This document shows, piece by piece, positions 1 through 8,489 of a DNA stretch of 64,000 bases. Both the position numbers and the translations under genes were made by a program. This DNA comes from Herbaspirillum sp. (lineage in GTDB: Bacteria; Pseudomonadota; Gammaproteobacteria; Burkholderiales; Burkholderiaceae_D): NCBI GenBank assembly GCA_028291765.1, contig JAQGNR010000075.1:1-64000 (forward strand), written 5' to 3'. Within the stretch, counting starts at the first letter, position 1; every line of letters starts with the position of its first letter. The notes under the pieces are model-generated. The model ran no database searches, had not been told where the DNA came from, and worked only from the letters and a program-made list of their open reading frames with translations.

Positions 1-830
1 GTCGGTGTCTTGAGTTGCGGCAGTTCGTAATAAACCGGTTGCGTCAGGATCATGTCGTAGAGCAAAGCCGAGTCCCACGCCACCAGATCTCTTTGCGGTC
101 CACGATACATGCCCGCGAGCATTTGAACCGAAGGCTCATAATCGGCGCGCCATTGGCCCGCAAAATAAGTGCTCTTTTCGTAATTGCGGATGCGATCCGC
201 CGACGTATGCAACTCGCGGTCATACCATTGATCGACCGAGACCGGCGGCACGCCTTTGGCCCGCCAGTCTTCGAGGCCAACCGGATCGACCAGCACGAGT
301 TGTTTTGTTTGTTGAGGATAGGTTAGCGCGTAACGAATCGCGAGCATGCCGCCGGTGGAGTGACCAATCATCGTGGCTTGCTGGATACCGAGCGATTGCA
401 GCAGGTCGTGGGTATTGCGCGCCAGTTGCTGGAATGTGAACTGATAATTTTCAGGCTTACTCGATTTACAAAAGCCGATCTGGTCCATCGCAATCACGCG
501 ATAACCCGCTTTACGCAACACGCCCATTGTCGGCGCCCAGGTCGCCGCACAGTAATTCTTCCCGTGCAGGAGCACGGCGGTCCGTCCGTTCGCCGTCTTC
601 GGATCCGGTGCGAGGTCCATATACGCCATCTGCAAGTCCTGGCGTTGCGAACGGAACTTGAACCAGGAAACGGGATAAGGATAGTCGAAGCCTTGCAGTT
701 CGGCGCCGTAGACAGGGCCGTCCTGCGCGGGGATCACCGTTTGCGCGAACGCGGAGGTGATGGGCAGCGCGGATGTTGCTAGAAGCGTCGCGGCAGCGAG
801 CATCGAAACAAAATAATGGGATTTTTTCAT
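1..830 (-). CDS. Secreted alpha/beta hydrolase, C-terminus outside the window
   Basis: Alpha/beta-hydrolase-fold enzyme probably exported to the periplasm. The N-terminus (MKKSHYFVSM..) has a basic start, a hydrophobic core and an AFAQ-type cleavage site near residue 30. An oxyanion-hole motif LLHGKNYCAATW lies near residues 87-98 and the nucleophile elbow GHSTGG near 156-161 (Ser158). The acid and histidine would fall downstream, and the reading frame is still open at base 1, so the 3' end is missing. The substrate cannot be told; the HGKNYCAATW variant is typical of secreted esterase or epoxide-hydrolase-like proteins. The ATG is chosen because the signal peptide follows at once, although no good Shine-Dalgarno is visible. 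It reads away from the PAP2 gene, so the 150 bp between them must hold both promoters. Confidence 0.85.
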   Translation of the reverse strand, partial: MKKSHYFVSMLAAATLLATSALPITSAFAQTVIPAQDGPVYGAELQGFDYPYPVSWFKFRSQRQDLQMAYMDLAPDPKTANGRTAVLLHGKNYCAATWAPTMGVLRKAGYRVIAMDQIGFCKSSKPENYQFTFQQLARNTHDLLQSLGIQQATMIGHSTGGMLAIRYALTYPQQTKQLVLVDPVGLEDWRAKGVPPVSVDQWYDRELHTSADRIRNYEKSTYFAGQWRADYEPSVQMLAGMYRGPQRDLVAWDSALLYDMILTQPVYYELPQLKTP

Positions 831-982
831 TGAAGGGAAGAAGGAAGGCCTTTGTGTTTTAAAGAGACCTGTCTGTGTTTGAGATGATTTGTTTACAATC
901 GACATTTTGGGCATGATGCGATATTGCAGCGGCACTGCAATATCGCAGTGCCATTCCGAACTGTCATTTTAAACGAGTAAAT

Positions 983-1588
983 ATGCTTTCCTGGTCCAGT
1001 ATCACCTATTTGGGCGACAGCGCTCTGACCGTGCCATTTGCCGCAGTCCTGGCATTATGGTTGTTGCTCGATGGTAAAAAGGGCGCGGCACTGCGTTGGA
1101 TGCTGGTTTTCTGTGGAGGAATGGCACTGGTGGTTTTGACCAAATTGGCATTCATTGGATGGAACATCGGTTTACCCGGCTTGAACTTTACCGGCATCAG
1201 CGGCCATAGCGCCTCGGCCATGTCAGTATTGCCTGTAATGGTGTTCTTGCTGGTCGCCGGCTTGCCTTTGCCTGTGCGGATCGTGTTGATTGGCGCTGCC
1301 TTTATTCTGATTGTATTTATTGGCGTTTCGCGTGCAGTGCTGCATGCGCATTCTGCATCGGAAGTTGTCATCGGTCTCATGCTGGGTGCATGTATGAGTC
1401 TCTATTTCATCGCCTGTTCGGACATTGGGGAACGGTTTATGGGAAAGCGTCCTATGGTCCTGCTGGCAATTTTGCTGCTGGCCGGCGCCTCCGCAGGGCG
1501 TCCGGCCCCGACGCAGGACTGGCTGGTTCGTATTGCAGTGAAGCTTTCCGGTAACCAGCAACCCTATACGCGTGCTACGCCGCTTTAG
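983..1588 (+). CDS. PAP2-family membrane phosphatase
   Basis: Polytopic membrane protein of 201 residues with the type 2 phosphatidic acid phosphatase (PAP2) signature. A SGHSAS motif (residues 73-78) matches C2, and SRAVLHAHSASE (116-127) matches C3, with R117 and H123 as the expected phosphate-binding and nucleophilic residues. The C1 motif is only partly recognisable around TK (53-54). About five hydrophobic segments are visible. Family members dephosphorylate undecaprenyl pyrophosphate, phosphatidate or related lipids at the membrane; which one applies here cannot be read. It is a lone gene, divergent from the secreted hydrolase and convergent with the cytochrome c gene, and is followed by a strong hairpin. 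Confidence 0.8.
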   Translation: MLSWSSITYLGDSALTVPFAAVLALWLLLDGKKGAALRWMLVFCGGMALVVLTKLAFIGWNIGLPGLNFTGISGHSASAMSVLPVMVFLLVAGLPLPVRIVLIGAAFILIVFIGVSRAVLHAHSASEVVIGLMLGACMSLYFIACSDIGERFMGKRPMVLLAILLLAGASAGRPAPTQDWLVRIAVKLSGNQQPYTRATPL

Positions 1589-1596
1589 GCATATAT

Positions 1597-1630
1597 GCAT
1601 TAGTCATCCCGAAGCCGGGATGACTAATGC
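1597..1630. terminator. Perfect 15-bp hairpin between convergent genes
   Basis: A 15-bp perfect inverted repeat (GCATTAGTCATCCCG and its complement) with a 4-nt AAGC loop lies 8 bp after the PAP2 stop and 51 bp beyond the cytochrome c stop. Neither side has a long T run, so it may be a bidirectional attenuating hairpin rather than a textbook intrinsic terminator. Confidence 0.6.
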
Positions 1631-1681
1631 GACTCACATCAGATAAATCCCAGGTTCTGGAACCGGCGCACCTGACCAGCG

Positions 1682-2089
1682 CTATTTCGTTTCCTGAGAA
1701 GCCTTGGTAGCGGTTTCCAGATATTGCTCCAGCGCTTTCAATGCGGCCTCGTCGGTCATCCCTGAAAATGGCATGCGGGTGCCTGGCACCACTTCTTGCG
1801 GGTTGCGCAGGTAAGCGGTCAGGGTTTTCTGATCCCAGACAATGCCGCTGCGCTTCATCGGCCCGGAGAAGCGGAAGCCCTCGGTGGTGCCCGCTGTGCG
1901 GCCGATCAGGTTGTACAGCGTCGGTCCGGTGCCGTTTTCGCCAGCCTTGAGGGAATGGCAGGCGATGCAAAGCTCGTAGGTTTTTTTGCCAAGATCTTCG
2001 GCAGATGCACCGGCGGCACTGGCGCCGTACAGTACGCCGGCCACGAGAATAAGGGGTAAGAGTGCAGGGGGTAAGAGTGATTTATGCAT
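1682..2089 (-). CDS. Mono-haem class I cytochrome c, electron acceptor of the dehydrogenase
   Basis: 135-residue periplasmic c-type cytochrome. A signal peptide (about residues 1-30) is followed by one CIACH haem-binding motif (C41, C44, H45) and a distal ligand motif PGTRMPF with M106. It resembles cytochrome c2/c-550 in size and fold. It starts 8 bp inside the end of the GMC dehydrogenase gene, so it is the last cistron of a small-large-cytochrome operon. Related gluconate, sorbitol and fructose dehydrogenases usually use a large tri-haem cytochrome subunit; here a small mono-haem protein takes that position. It presumably shuttles electrons from the flavoprotein to a terminal oxidase. Confidence 0.9.
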   Translation of the reverse strand: MHKSLLPPALLPLILVAGVLYGASAAGASAEDLGKKTYELCIACHSLKAGENGTGPTLYNLIGRTAGTTEGFRFSGPMKRSGIVWDQKTLTAYLRNPQEVVPGTRMPFSGMTDEAALKALEQYLETATKASQETK

Positions 2090-3851
2090 CGATCAGTTTT
2101 CCGGGATTCTTGATATAGACGTTTTTGATGATGTCTGCGGCCATGTAAGCGATAGCGGCCACCGGACCGGTCGGGTTGTAAGCGGAGTTATGGGGGAGCA
2201 GGGACGCGCCCATGATGAAAAGGTTATCCACGCCCCATACTTGGCCGTATTTGTTGGTGACCGAATTACCAGGGTTAGTGCCCATGATCGTGCCGCCGGT
2301 ATTGTGCGTGCTCTGGTAAGGCACGGCGCTCCATGAGTTGCGTGCGGCCGCCTTGGTCAAGCGGGTCGGATTCATCGAGGCGGCAATGTTGTTAATGACC
2401 TGGGCCGAATGCGCAGAGAGCTTGCGCTCGTTGTCCTTGTAATCGAACGTCATGCGCATCAGCGGCGAACCGAACCTGTTCTTATAGGTCGGGTCGAGAT
2501 CCAGGTAGTTGCCGCGGTTGGGCATGACACTGCCGCTGGCGGTAATATTCATGGAGCGGTCATACCACTTGACGGTCTCTTCCTTCCATTTACTGCCCCA
2601 TGCGGGCGTGCCGTCGGGCGTCGGGCGCCACTGAATTGGGCGGCCGCCATAGATGCTGGTGCCAATGATCGAGCCGCCGATGTAGTTGTGAGACGTACGG
2701 TCGAAATCCCAGTTGCCGTGGAAGTCATCGATAAGAACGCCCATGCCGCCCGAGGCCATAAAGGGGTGGAAATGCTTGTCGTCAAAGAAGAGCATTGCAC
2801 CGGCGCCGGTCTGGTAGCAATAATTTTTGCCGATCACGCCCTTGCCCGTGACCGGATCGTATGCTTCGCCGATGCCGGACAAGAGCATCAAATGCACGTT
2901 GTTCATGCCAAAGGCACACAGCATCACTATTTTGGCGGGCTGGAAGCATTCTTCGCCGGTAATGGTGTTGGTATAGGTGACGCCGGTTGCCTTCTTGCCG
3001 GACGCGTCCCGTTCGACCTTGGTGACCCAGGCATTGGTGCGCATTTCAAACGTCTTTTGCTTCATTGCCGCCGGAAGCACGGTCATGTGCGCTCCGCCCT
3101 TGGCGTTGGCTTCGCAGCCAAAACGCTCGCAATGACCGCAGTACTGGCATTCGCCAAATTTGGCGCCATCCGGATTGGTATACGCCTGCGATGTGTTGGC
3201 GGTTGGACGGGGAAATGGGTGATAACCCATCTTCTTGGCGGCATCGGCAAACAGTTCGCCCGAATAGCCATTCTGTAGCTGCGGCAGCGGATAGTCCCCG
3301 GTGCGCGGCGCCTCGAACACGTTGCCGCCTTCGATCTTCTTCCCCTTGATATTGCCTGCCTTGCCGGAAATGCCCGCGACCTTCTCAAACTTGTCGTAAT
3401 ACTTTTCCAGCTCCTTGTAGGTGACGCCCCAGTCCTGAATCGTCATGTCTTCGGGAATGTACTTCTTGCCGTATTTTTCCTCGTAATTGGAGCGGATCTT
3501 GAACTCGGTATCGTTCCAGCGCCAGGTATGGCCGTTCCAGTGCGTGCTGGCGCCGCCAACGCCTATTCCCATCAGATAGGAGCCCAGCCGGCGATAGGGC
3601 AAGGCCGTTTCTTCCGCGCGATTCCGGATGGTTTCAGTATTGTCGGTGGTATTGACCATCAAGCCGTGACGCTGCCCGATCGCCAGCTCGTCGCGCATGC
3701 GCGGCACCGTAAAGTCTTCCGCCGACGATTGAGGACCGCCGCGCTCAAGGCACACCACCTTCAATCCCGCCTCGGACAACTCCTTGCCTAAAATACCACC
3801 GGTCCAACCGCCGCCGACCAATACCACGTCTACTTCATTCATCTTTCTCAT
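2082..3851 (-). CDS. FAD/Fe-S GMC dehydrogenase, large catalytic subunit (gluconate/sugar dehydrogenase type)
   Basis: 589-residue glucose-methanol-choline oxidoreductase of the membrane gluconate 2-dehydrogenase / FAD-glucose dehydrogenase group. The Rossmann FAD motif VGGGWTGGILGKEL is at residues 12-25. A cysteine cluster C235-x2-C238-x2-C241-x4-C246 matches the region that holds a [3Fe-4S] cluster in Burkholderia FAD-glucose dehydrogenase. The C-terminal end has HNTGG and a later GASLLPHNSAYNP segment with the active-site His and Asn. It has no signal peptide; in this family it is exported together with the Tat-targeted small subunit encoded just upstream (9 bp gap). AAGGA 6 bp before the ATG supports the start. 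The polyol, sugar or sugar-acid substrate cannot be fixed from sequence alone. Confidence 0.9.
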   Translation of the reverse strand: MRKMNEVDVVLVGGGWTGGILGKELSEAGLKVVCLERGGPQSSAEDFTVPRMRDELAIGQRHGLMVNTTDNTETIRNRAEETALPYRRLGSYLMGIGVGGASTHWNGHTWRWNDTEFKIRSNYEEKYGKKYIPEDMTIQDWGVTYKELEKYYDKFEKVAGISGKAGNIKGKKIEGGNVFEAPRTGDYPLPQLQNGYSGELFADAAKKMGYHPFPRPTANTSQAYTNPDGAKFGECQYCGHCERFGCEANAKGGAHMTVLPAAMKQKTFEMRTNAWVTKVERDASGKKATGVTYTNTITGEECFQPAKIVMLCAFGMNNVHLMLLSGIGEAYDPVTGKGVIGKNYCYQTGAGAMLFFDDKHFHPFMASGGMGVLIDDFHGNWDFDRTSHNYIGGSIIGTSIYGGRPIQWRPTPDGTPAWGSKWKEETVKWYDRSMNITASGSVMPNRGNYLDLDPTYKNRFGSPLMRMTFDYKDNERKLSAHSAQVINNIAASMNPTRLTKAAARNSWSAVPYQSTHNTGGTIMGTNPGNSVTNKYGQVWGVDNLFIMGASLLPHNSAYNPTGPVAAIAYMAADIIKNVYIKNPGKLIDA

Positions 3852-3860
3852 TTAATTTCC

Positions 3861-4595
3861 TTAGCTAAGGTCGGCGATGCTGATCGGGTCAGGGGTGTAT
3901 GGCTTGTTTTTGAACTTGACGATATTGATCTTGTTGGCTGTGTTCACGCCGGGATAGCCGACCATTTTCCAGCCCGCCTTGTTGCGGTTGCCGCCATAGA
4001 TCGGGTCCGCGAACATGCCCTCATAGAACATTTGGAGGATGTGGGTGAAATAGACGGCGGAAGGAACGCCGTTGGGCAATTCAATCTTGCCGCCCTGGAG
4101 ACCGTTCAGAATTTCCTCTTTGGTTTCAGCAGGGAGGAGATCGAACGTCTTCTTGTATGTGGCCGCGCAGTATGCAGTCAGCCCTTCCGTTCCCGCGCGG
4201 AAAAGGGCCGCCGGCGTCAGGCCAAGTTGATAGCCCTGGTTCGCGCTGCCCTTCATGAAGGGACCCTGCAGGTAGAGGCGATCGCCTTGCCCCCATGCGC
4301 CGGCAAGCGCGCGATCGAAGAATATATTCAGGCCCATGTCCATGCCGTTCGGCGAGGATTTGTCGGCGGGGCACAGATGATTGACCAGCGCCTCCACAAA
4401 GGTCTGCTCGCCCGGTCTTAGCCACTCGTAGCCGGCGGCTTCCTCGGCACTCGACGCCGGGTTGCCCAGCGCGGCCGGTTTTGCTTGCGCGGCCGCCCCT
4501 AGCGGCACAGCGACCGCCGTGGCAGCGCCAGCCGCGCTGGCGAGGGATTTGATCAGAAAATCGCGCCGGGGTTTGTTATCGGTTGAATCACTCAT
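3861..4595 (-). CDS. Gluconate 2-dehydrogenase subunit 3 family (Tat-exported small subunit)
   Basis: 244-residue small (gamma) subunit of the membrane GMC dehydrogenase. The N-terminus has a twin-arginine motif RRDFLIKSL (residues 10-18), then an Ala-rich hydrophobic stretch and an AQA-type cleavage site. This subunit is needed to fold the flavoprotein and carry it through the Tat system. The mature part contains the conserved EWLRPGEQTFVEALVNHLCPAD segment of the family, broken here as YEWLRPGEQ and NHLCPAD. It is the first gene of the three-gene operon reading towards base 1. The promoter should lie in the 377 bp shared with the divergent chemoreceptor gene. Confidence 0.88.
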   Translation of the reverse strand: MSDSTDNKPRRDFLIKSLASAAGAATAVAVPLGAAAQAKPAALGNPASSAEEAAGYEWLRPGEQTFVEALVNHLCPADKSSPNGMDMGLNIFFDRALAGAWGQGDRLYLQGPFMKGSANQGYQLGLTPAALFRAGTEGLTAYCAATYKKTFDLLPAETKEEILNGLQGGKIELPNGVPSAVYFTHILQMFYEGMFADPIYGGNRNKAGWKMVGYPGVNTANKINIVKFKNKPYTPDPISIADLS

Positions 4596-4972
4596 CGTTT
4601 TTTTATGGTTCCAGTGAGGATGCGGAGACGAGCGGGCGTCCCCGGGAAAGTTGTATCGATGTTCGGGAAGAAGACTTGCTTTTTCTGCTTTCTGCTTCTA
4701 ATGCCGTTGACGAACGTCTGGCAATAAATATTCGACTATTGCTCGATAGAAATTTTACATTGGACTGTAAAAAACAATAGGTGATTATTTTTGATCTATG
4801 CATGAACACAACGATGGCCGATATTTTGATGCGCTATCTAAAGTTCACATCTTTCCTGACCGTAATAAATAGTCCCATACGACACAATGCGTATCCGTCC
4901 ATGCTGCCGAGAAGCACCCATCGGCGATGTAAATCGGCCGAACAGCAATTTTTTAGAGGAATAAATCGCACT
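4596..4972. other. Divergent intergenic region, no gene seen
   Basis: 377 bp between the dehydrogenase operon and the chemoreceptor gene. Short frames here lack coding character. A 7-bp inverted repeat TTTTACA-6-TGTAAAA at 4753-4772 could be an operator or a chance AT-rich palindrome. The promoters for both directions must lie here, but none was assigned. Confidence 0.3.
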
Positions 4973-6670
4973 ATGTCGTTCATGAAAAATGCAAACATCG
5001 GTAAAAAAATAACAATCATCTTTGGTATTGTTTTGTTGGTTTCAACAGTCACTACCGGTATCGGCTTGTGGCAGTTGAACAAAATGACAGCATCCGTAAA
5101 GGAGCTAATGGAACTGCCGTTGACCAAAGAGCGCTTGGTGAACGACTGGTACCGGATTATTTACGGCGGCTCGCGCCGCAACATTGCAATCGCCAAAAGC
5201 GCAGACAACTCCCTCGTATCGTTTTTTGCGGAGGACTCGGCCAGCAGTTCGAAAGAGGCGGGCGAAATCCTGAAAAAGGTCGAGAAGCTGCTCACGTCTG
5301 AGCAAGAGACCCAGCTGCTTAAAGAGATCGGCAAGTCGCGTGACGACTACAACCTGCAAAAAGCGGCGATCACGAAAACCAAGGACGCCAACAACATGGC
5401 GGAGGCGGCCAAGATACTGGACGAGAAATTCGTTCCGACAGCTGCCAAATACCAGGAACTGTTGCGCGAGCTGGTGGCGATGCAGCGCAAGCAGATCGAC
5501 AACGACGCGCTAGAGATCGAACAAGCCTCCGCCATGAGCTTTCGTCTGCAACTGGCCTTTACCGTTTTCCTGACGCTGCTGGTGGTCTTGTGCGGCGTCG
5601 CGCTGAAAACCAGCATTGTCAGGCCGCTGTCGGTTGCAATCGGCGTCGCGCGCCGCGTGGCGAATGGGGATCTGAGCACCGGTATCCAGGTCACCTCCAA
5701 GGATGAAGCCGGCCAGATGCTTGAGTCACTGCGCGTGATGAACAACTCGTTGCGCGGGCTGGTCACTGAAGTGATGCAGGGCGCCAGCGCCATTGCGAGC
5801 GCTTCGGGTGAAATCGCGCAAGGAAACCAAGAGCTATCCTCGCGTACCGAGCAGCAGGCCAGCTCGCTGGAAGAGACTGCGTCGTCAATGGAGGAATTGA
5901 CTTCGACGGTCAAGCAGAATGCCGACAACGCCCGCCAGGCGAATCAGTTGGCGGCGTCAGCGTCGGATATTGCTGCGAAGGGCGGTGCTGTGGTGCATCA
6001 GGTAGTCGACACCATGGCTGCCATCAATGCATCGTCGAAAAAAATTGTCGACATCATTAGCGTCATTGACGGCATTGCCTTTCAAACGAATATTCTGGCT
6101 TTGAACGCGGCAGTGGAGGCCGCGCGTGCGGGCGAACAAGGCCGCGGTTTTGCCGTCGTCGCCGGAGAAGTGCGTAATCTGGCGCAACGTTCGGCTGCCG
6201 CCGCCAAAGAAATCAAAGCCTTGATTGACGACTCGGTCGACAATGTGGGAAAAGGCAGCACGCTGGTCGCGCAAGCAGGCACGACGATGGAAGGCATTGT
6301 CGAAGGCATCAGACGGGTGACGGACATCATGGGCGAAATTACTGCCGCCACCGAGGAACAGTCGGCCGGAATCGAGCAAATCAATCAGGCCATCGGCCAG
6401 ATGGATGAGGCCACTCAGCAGAATGCTGCGCTGGTGGAGGAAGCGGCGGCGGCATCCGAAGCAATGCAGAAGCAGGCAGGCGAGCTGGCAAATGCCGTGC
6501 GTGTGTTTAAAATCGATGATATGCAGTCTGTGCAGTCTGTGCCTGTCGCCGAATCCGCTCGCCCTATCAGGGCGACGCCAAGCACTAAAGCTGTGAAAAA
6601 CCGCAGTCGCGCCTCCCCGGCCTTAGCTTCAACTTCAACTTCGACGAATCACGATTGGGAAACGTTTTAA
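4973..6670 (+). CDS. Methyl-accepting chemotaxis protein with C-terminal DWETF tail
   Basis: 565-residue transmembrane chemoreceptor. TM1 is at about residues 12-34, followed by a helical periplasmic sensor of about 155 residues (four-helix-bundle type) and TM2 at about 192-212. HAMP spans about 213-268, and the cytoplasmic signalling hairpin has the near-invariant tip segment [19 protein letters not shown]. The protein ends in HDWETF, which matches the NWETF pentapeptide that tethers CheR and CheB in E. coli Tar/Tsr, so it is likely a high-abundance receptor. The frame is open for 64 more codons upstream. The ATG at 4973 was chosen because AGAGGA lies 12 bp before it and the basic pre-TM1 segment follows. 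No che genes are adjacent. The ligand is unknown. Confidence 0.93.
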   Translation: MSFMKNANIGKKITIIFGIVLLVSTVTTGIGLWQLNKMTASVKELMELPLTKERLVNDWYRIIYGGSRRNIAIAKSADNSLVSFFAEDSASSSKEAGEILKKVEKLLTSEQETQLLKEIGKSRDDYNLQKAAITKTKDANNMAEAAKILDEKFVPTAAKYQELLRELVAMQRKQIDNDALEIEQASAMSFRLQLAFTVFLTLLVVLCGVALKTSIVRPLSVAIGVARRVANGDLSTGIQVTSKDEAGQMLESLRVMNNSLRGLVTEVMQGASAIASASGEIAQGNQELSSRTEQQASSLEETASSMEELTSTVKQNADNARQANQLAASASDIAAKGGAVVHQVVDTMAAINASSKKIVDIISVIDGIAFQTNILALNAAVEAARAGEQGRGFAVVAGEVRNLAQRSAAAAKEIKALIDDSVDNVGKGSTLVAQAGTTMEGIVEGIRRVTDIMGEITAATEEQSAGIEQINQAIGQMDEATQQNAALVEEAAAASEAMQKQAGELANAVRVFKIDDMQSVQSVPVAESARPIRATPSTKAVKNRSRASPALASTSTSTNHDWETF

Positions 6671-6807
6671 GGCAACGCTGATGAAGTGCCATGGGCTGCC
6701 AATGCAAGCCCGTGGCTGCGCTTTATAATATCGGTTGACCGCATGCATGAGTCGGGTTTTCCGATCTGACGCGATGCCCCTATTCCCCTTTCTATTTATT
6801 GATAACA

Positions 6808-8478
6808 ATGATCCTTGGAATTGACGTGGGTGGAACCCATACCGACTCTGTTTTGATGCAGAACGGTAAAATTCTCCGCAAATCGAAAGTCATGACAGAC
6901 AAGAGCGACTTGCTCAAATCGGTCATGCTGGCGACCCGATCGGTGGCCGAAGCGGCCGAAATCAAACAATTGCAACGCATAGTCTTAAGCACGACGATTT
7001 CGACCAATGCCGTTGCCCAGCATCAGCTCGACCCGGTCGGCCTGATCGTCATGAGCGGACCAGGCGTGTCGCATCGGGATTTGCCGCTCAGCGATAAGTC
7101 CTCGTATATCGCCGGCTACATGAACCACCGCGGCGTGGAAGCGGAAAGCGTCGATGAAGACGAAATTGTCGCGCTCAAAAAGCACTTTGCCGCCACAGGC
7201 ATCGAACATGTCGGCGTAGTCGGCAAATTTTCCACGCGCAGCCCGGCGCACGAATTGACGGTGCAAGCGCTGCTGAACGGCCAGACGCAGCACGTGAAGC
7301 ATGTGACAGTCGGCCACCAATTGTCGGGCGCGCTCGATTTCCCGCGACGTATTTCAACTGCTTACCTGAACGAAGCGATCTGGCGTCTGCACAGCGGTAT
7401 GGCCGACCAGCTCGGCGCCTACATGCAACAACTGGGCATCGATGTACCGCTGTATATCCTCAAGGCCGACGGCGGCACCATCGACGTCGAGCAATCGCGC
7501 CACTATCCGGTGCAAACAATTCTGTCCGGTCCGGCTGCGACCATCATGGGCGTGTTGCCGTTCATATCGGCAGCCAGGGATTCCGTCTCGATCGACGTCG
7601 GCGGCACTACAACAGATATCGCCCTGTTTGCCGATGGCGCACCGTTACTTGAGCCGAAAGGTGTGCAAATCGAAGAACACAAGACGCTGATCCGCGGCCT
7701 TTTGACCCATTCGATCGCCGTCGGCGGCGACAGTCATGTGCGCGTGATCAATCAACAACTCGTCATCGGCCCTGAACGCCGTGGCTCGGCGATGGCCTTC
7801 GATGGCCCGGTCCCAACGCCGACCGATGCGATGATTGTGCTTGGTCTGGCCGATATCGGCGACAAGGCCAAGGCGCTGGCCGCGATGAGCTCGCTGGCCG
7901 CCGAACTGGACCAGACGCCGGAACAGACCGCCCAGGCAATCATGAGTCTGGCGTGCGAAACGATTGCCGCCAAAGTGCGCAGCATGATTGCCGAAGTCAA
8001 CCGCAAGCCGGTCTACACGATTCACGAAATGCTCGAAGGCAAAGAGCTGGCGCCGACCGAAGCGATCATCGTCGGCGGTCCGGCCCCGTATCTGGCCAAG
8101 CATGTGGGACAGTTGCTGAACATGGCCGTGGTGGTGCCGGAAAACTCGGACGTCATCAATGCGAGCGGCGCGGCGATGGCGCGCACCACGGTCGAATTGA
8201 CGCTGATGGCCGATACCGAAGAGGGCATCATGACGATTGCCGAAGAAGGCCTGCAGACCGATATTCCAAAGAGCTTTACGATGGCCGATCTGGTCGCGGT
8301 CGGCAAGGAACGGCTCGAACAGATCGCCCGGATCGCCGGCGCACAGGAATCGGATCTGGAAATCGAAGTGGCGGACAGCCAGACGTTTAACGTCATCCGC
8401 AACTCGGCCACGACCGGCAAAAACATTCGGGTCAGATTGCAGATCAAGCCCGGACTGACTAAACACGCATTACAGTAA
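6808..8478 (+). CDS. Hydantoinase/oxoprolinase family protein (HyuA-like)
   Basis: 556-residue protein of the ATP-dependent hydantoinase A / oxoprolinase / acetone carboxylase beta-like family, with an ASKHA-type fold. The N-terminal phosphate loop GIDVGGTHTDSVL (from residue 4) is repeated in character by a second SIDVGGTTTDIALF segment mid-protein. Family members phosphorylate a carbonyl or lactam oxygen so that a partner can hydrolyse or carboxylate it. No HyuB partner is present. The next gene, 11 bp downstream, encodes an HDAC-fold deacetylase, so the two may act on one substrate. A TTG 9 bp upstream is also in frame; the ATG is preferred, but neither has a clear Shine-Dalgarno. At about 556 residues it is shorter than the roughly 700-residue classical HyuA. 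Confidence 0.85.
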   Translation: MILGIDVGGTHTDSVLMQNGKILRKSKVMTDKSDLLKSVMLATRSVAEAAEIKQLQRIVLSTTISTNAVAQHQLDPVGLIVMSGPGVSHRDLPLSDKSSYIAGYMNHRGVEAESVDEDEIVALKKHFAATGIEHVGVVGKFSTRSPAHELTVQALLNGQTQHVKHVTVGHQLSGALDFPRRISTAYLNEAIWRLHSGMADQLGAYMQQLGIDVPLYILKADGGTIDVEQSRHYPVQTILSGPAATIMGVLPFISAARDSVSIDVGGTTTDIALFADGAPLLEPKGVQIEEHKTLIRGLLTHSIAVGGDSHVRVINQQLVIGPERRGSAMAFDGPVPTPTDAMIVLGLADIGDKAKALAAMSSLAAELDQTPEQTAQAIMSLACETIAAKVRSMIAEVNRKPVYTIHEMLEGKELAPTEAIIVGGPAPYLAKHVGQLLNMAVVVPENSDVINASGAAMARTTVELTLMADTEEGIMTIAEEGLQTDIPKSFTMADLVAVGKERLEQIARIAGAQESDLEIEVADSQTFNVIRNSATTGKNIRVRLQIKPGLTKHALQ

Positions 8479-8489
8479 GAGAGGCATCC

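Noticed and set aside
4781-4972. N-terminal extension of the chemoreceptor
   Set aside because: The frame is open but the 64 residues are not receptor-like, there is no Shine-Dalgarno, and a good start lies directly before the basic pre-TM1 segment.
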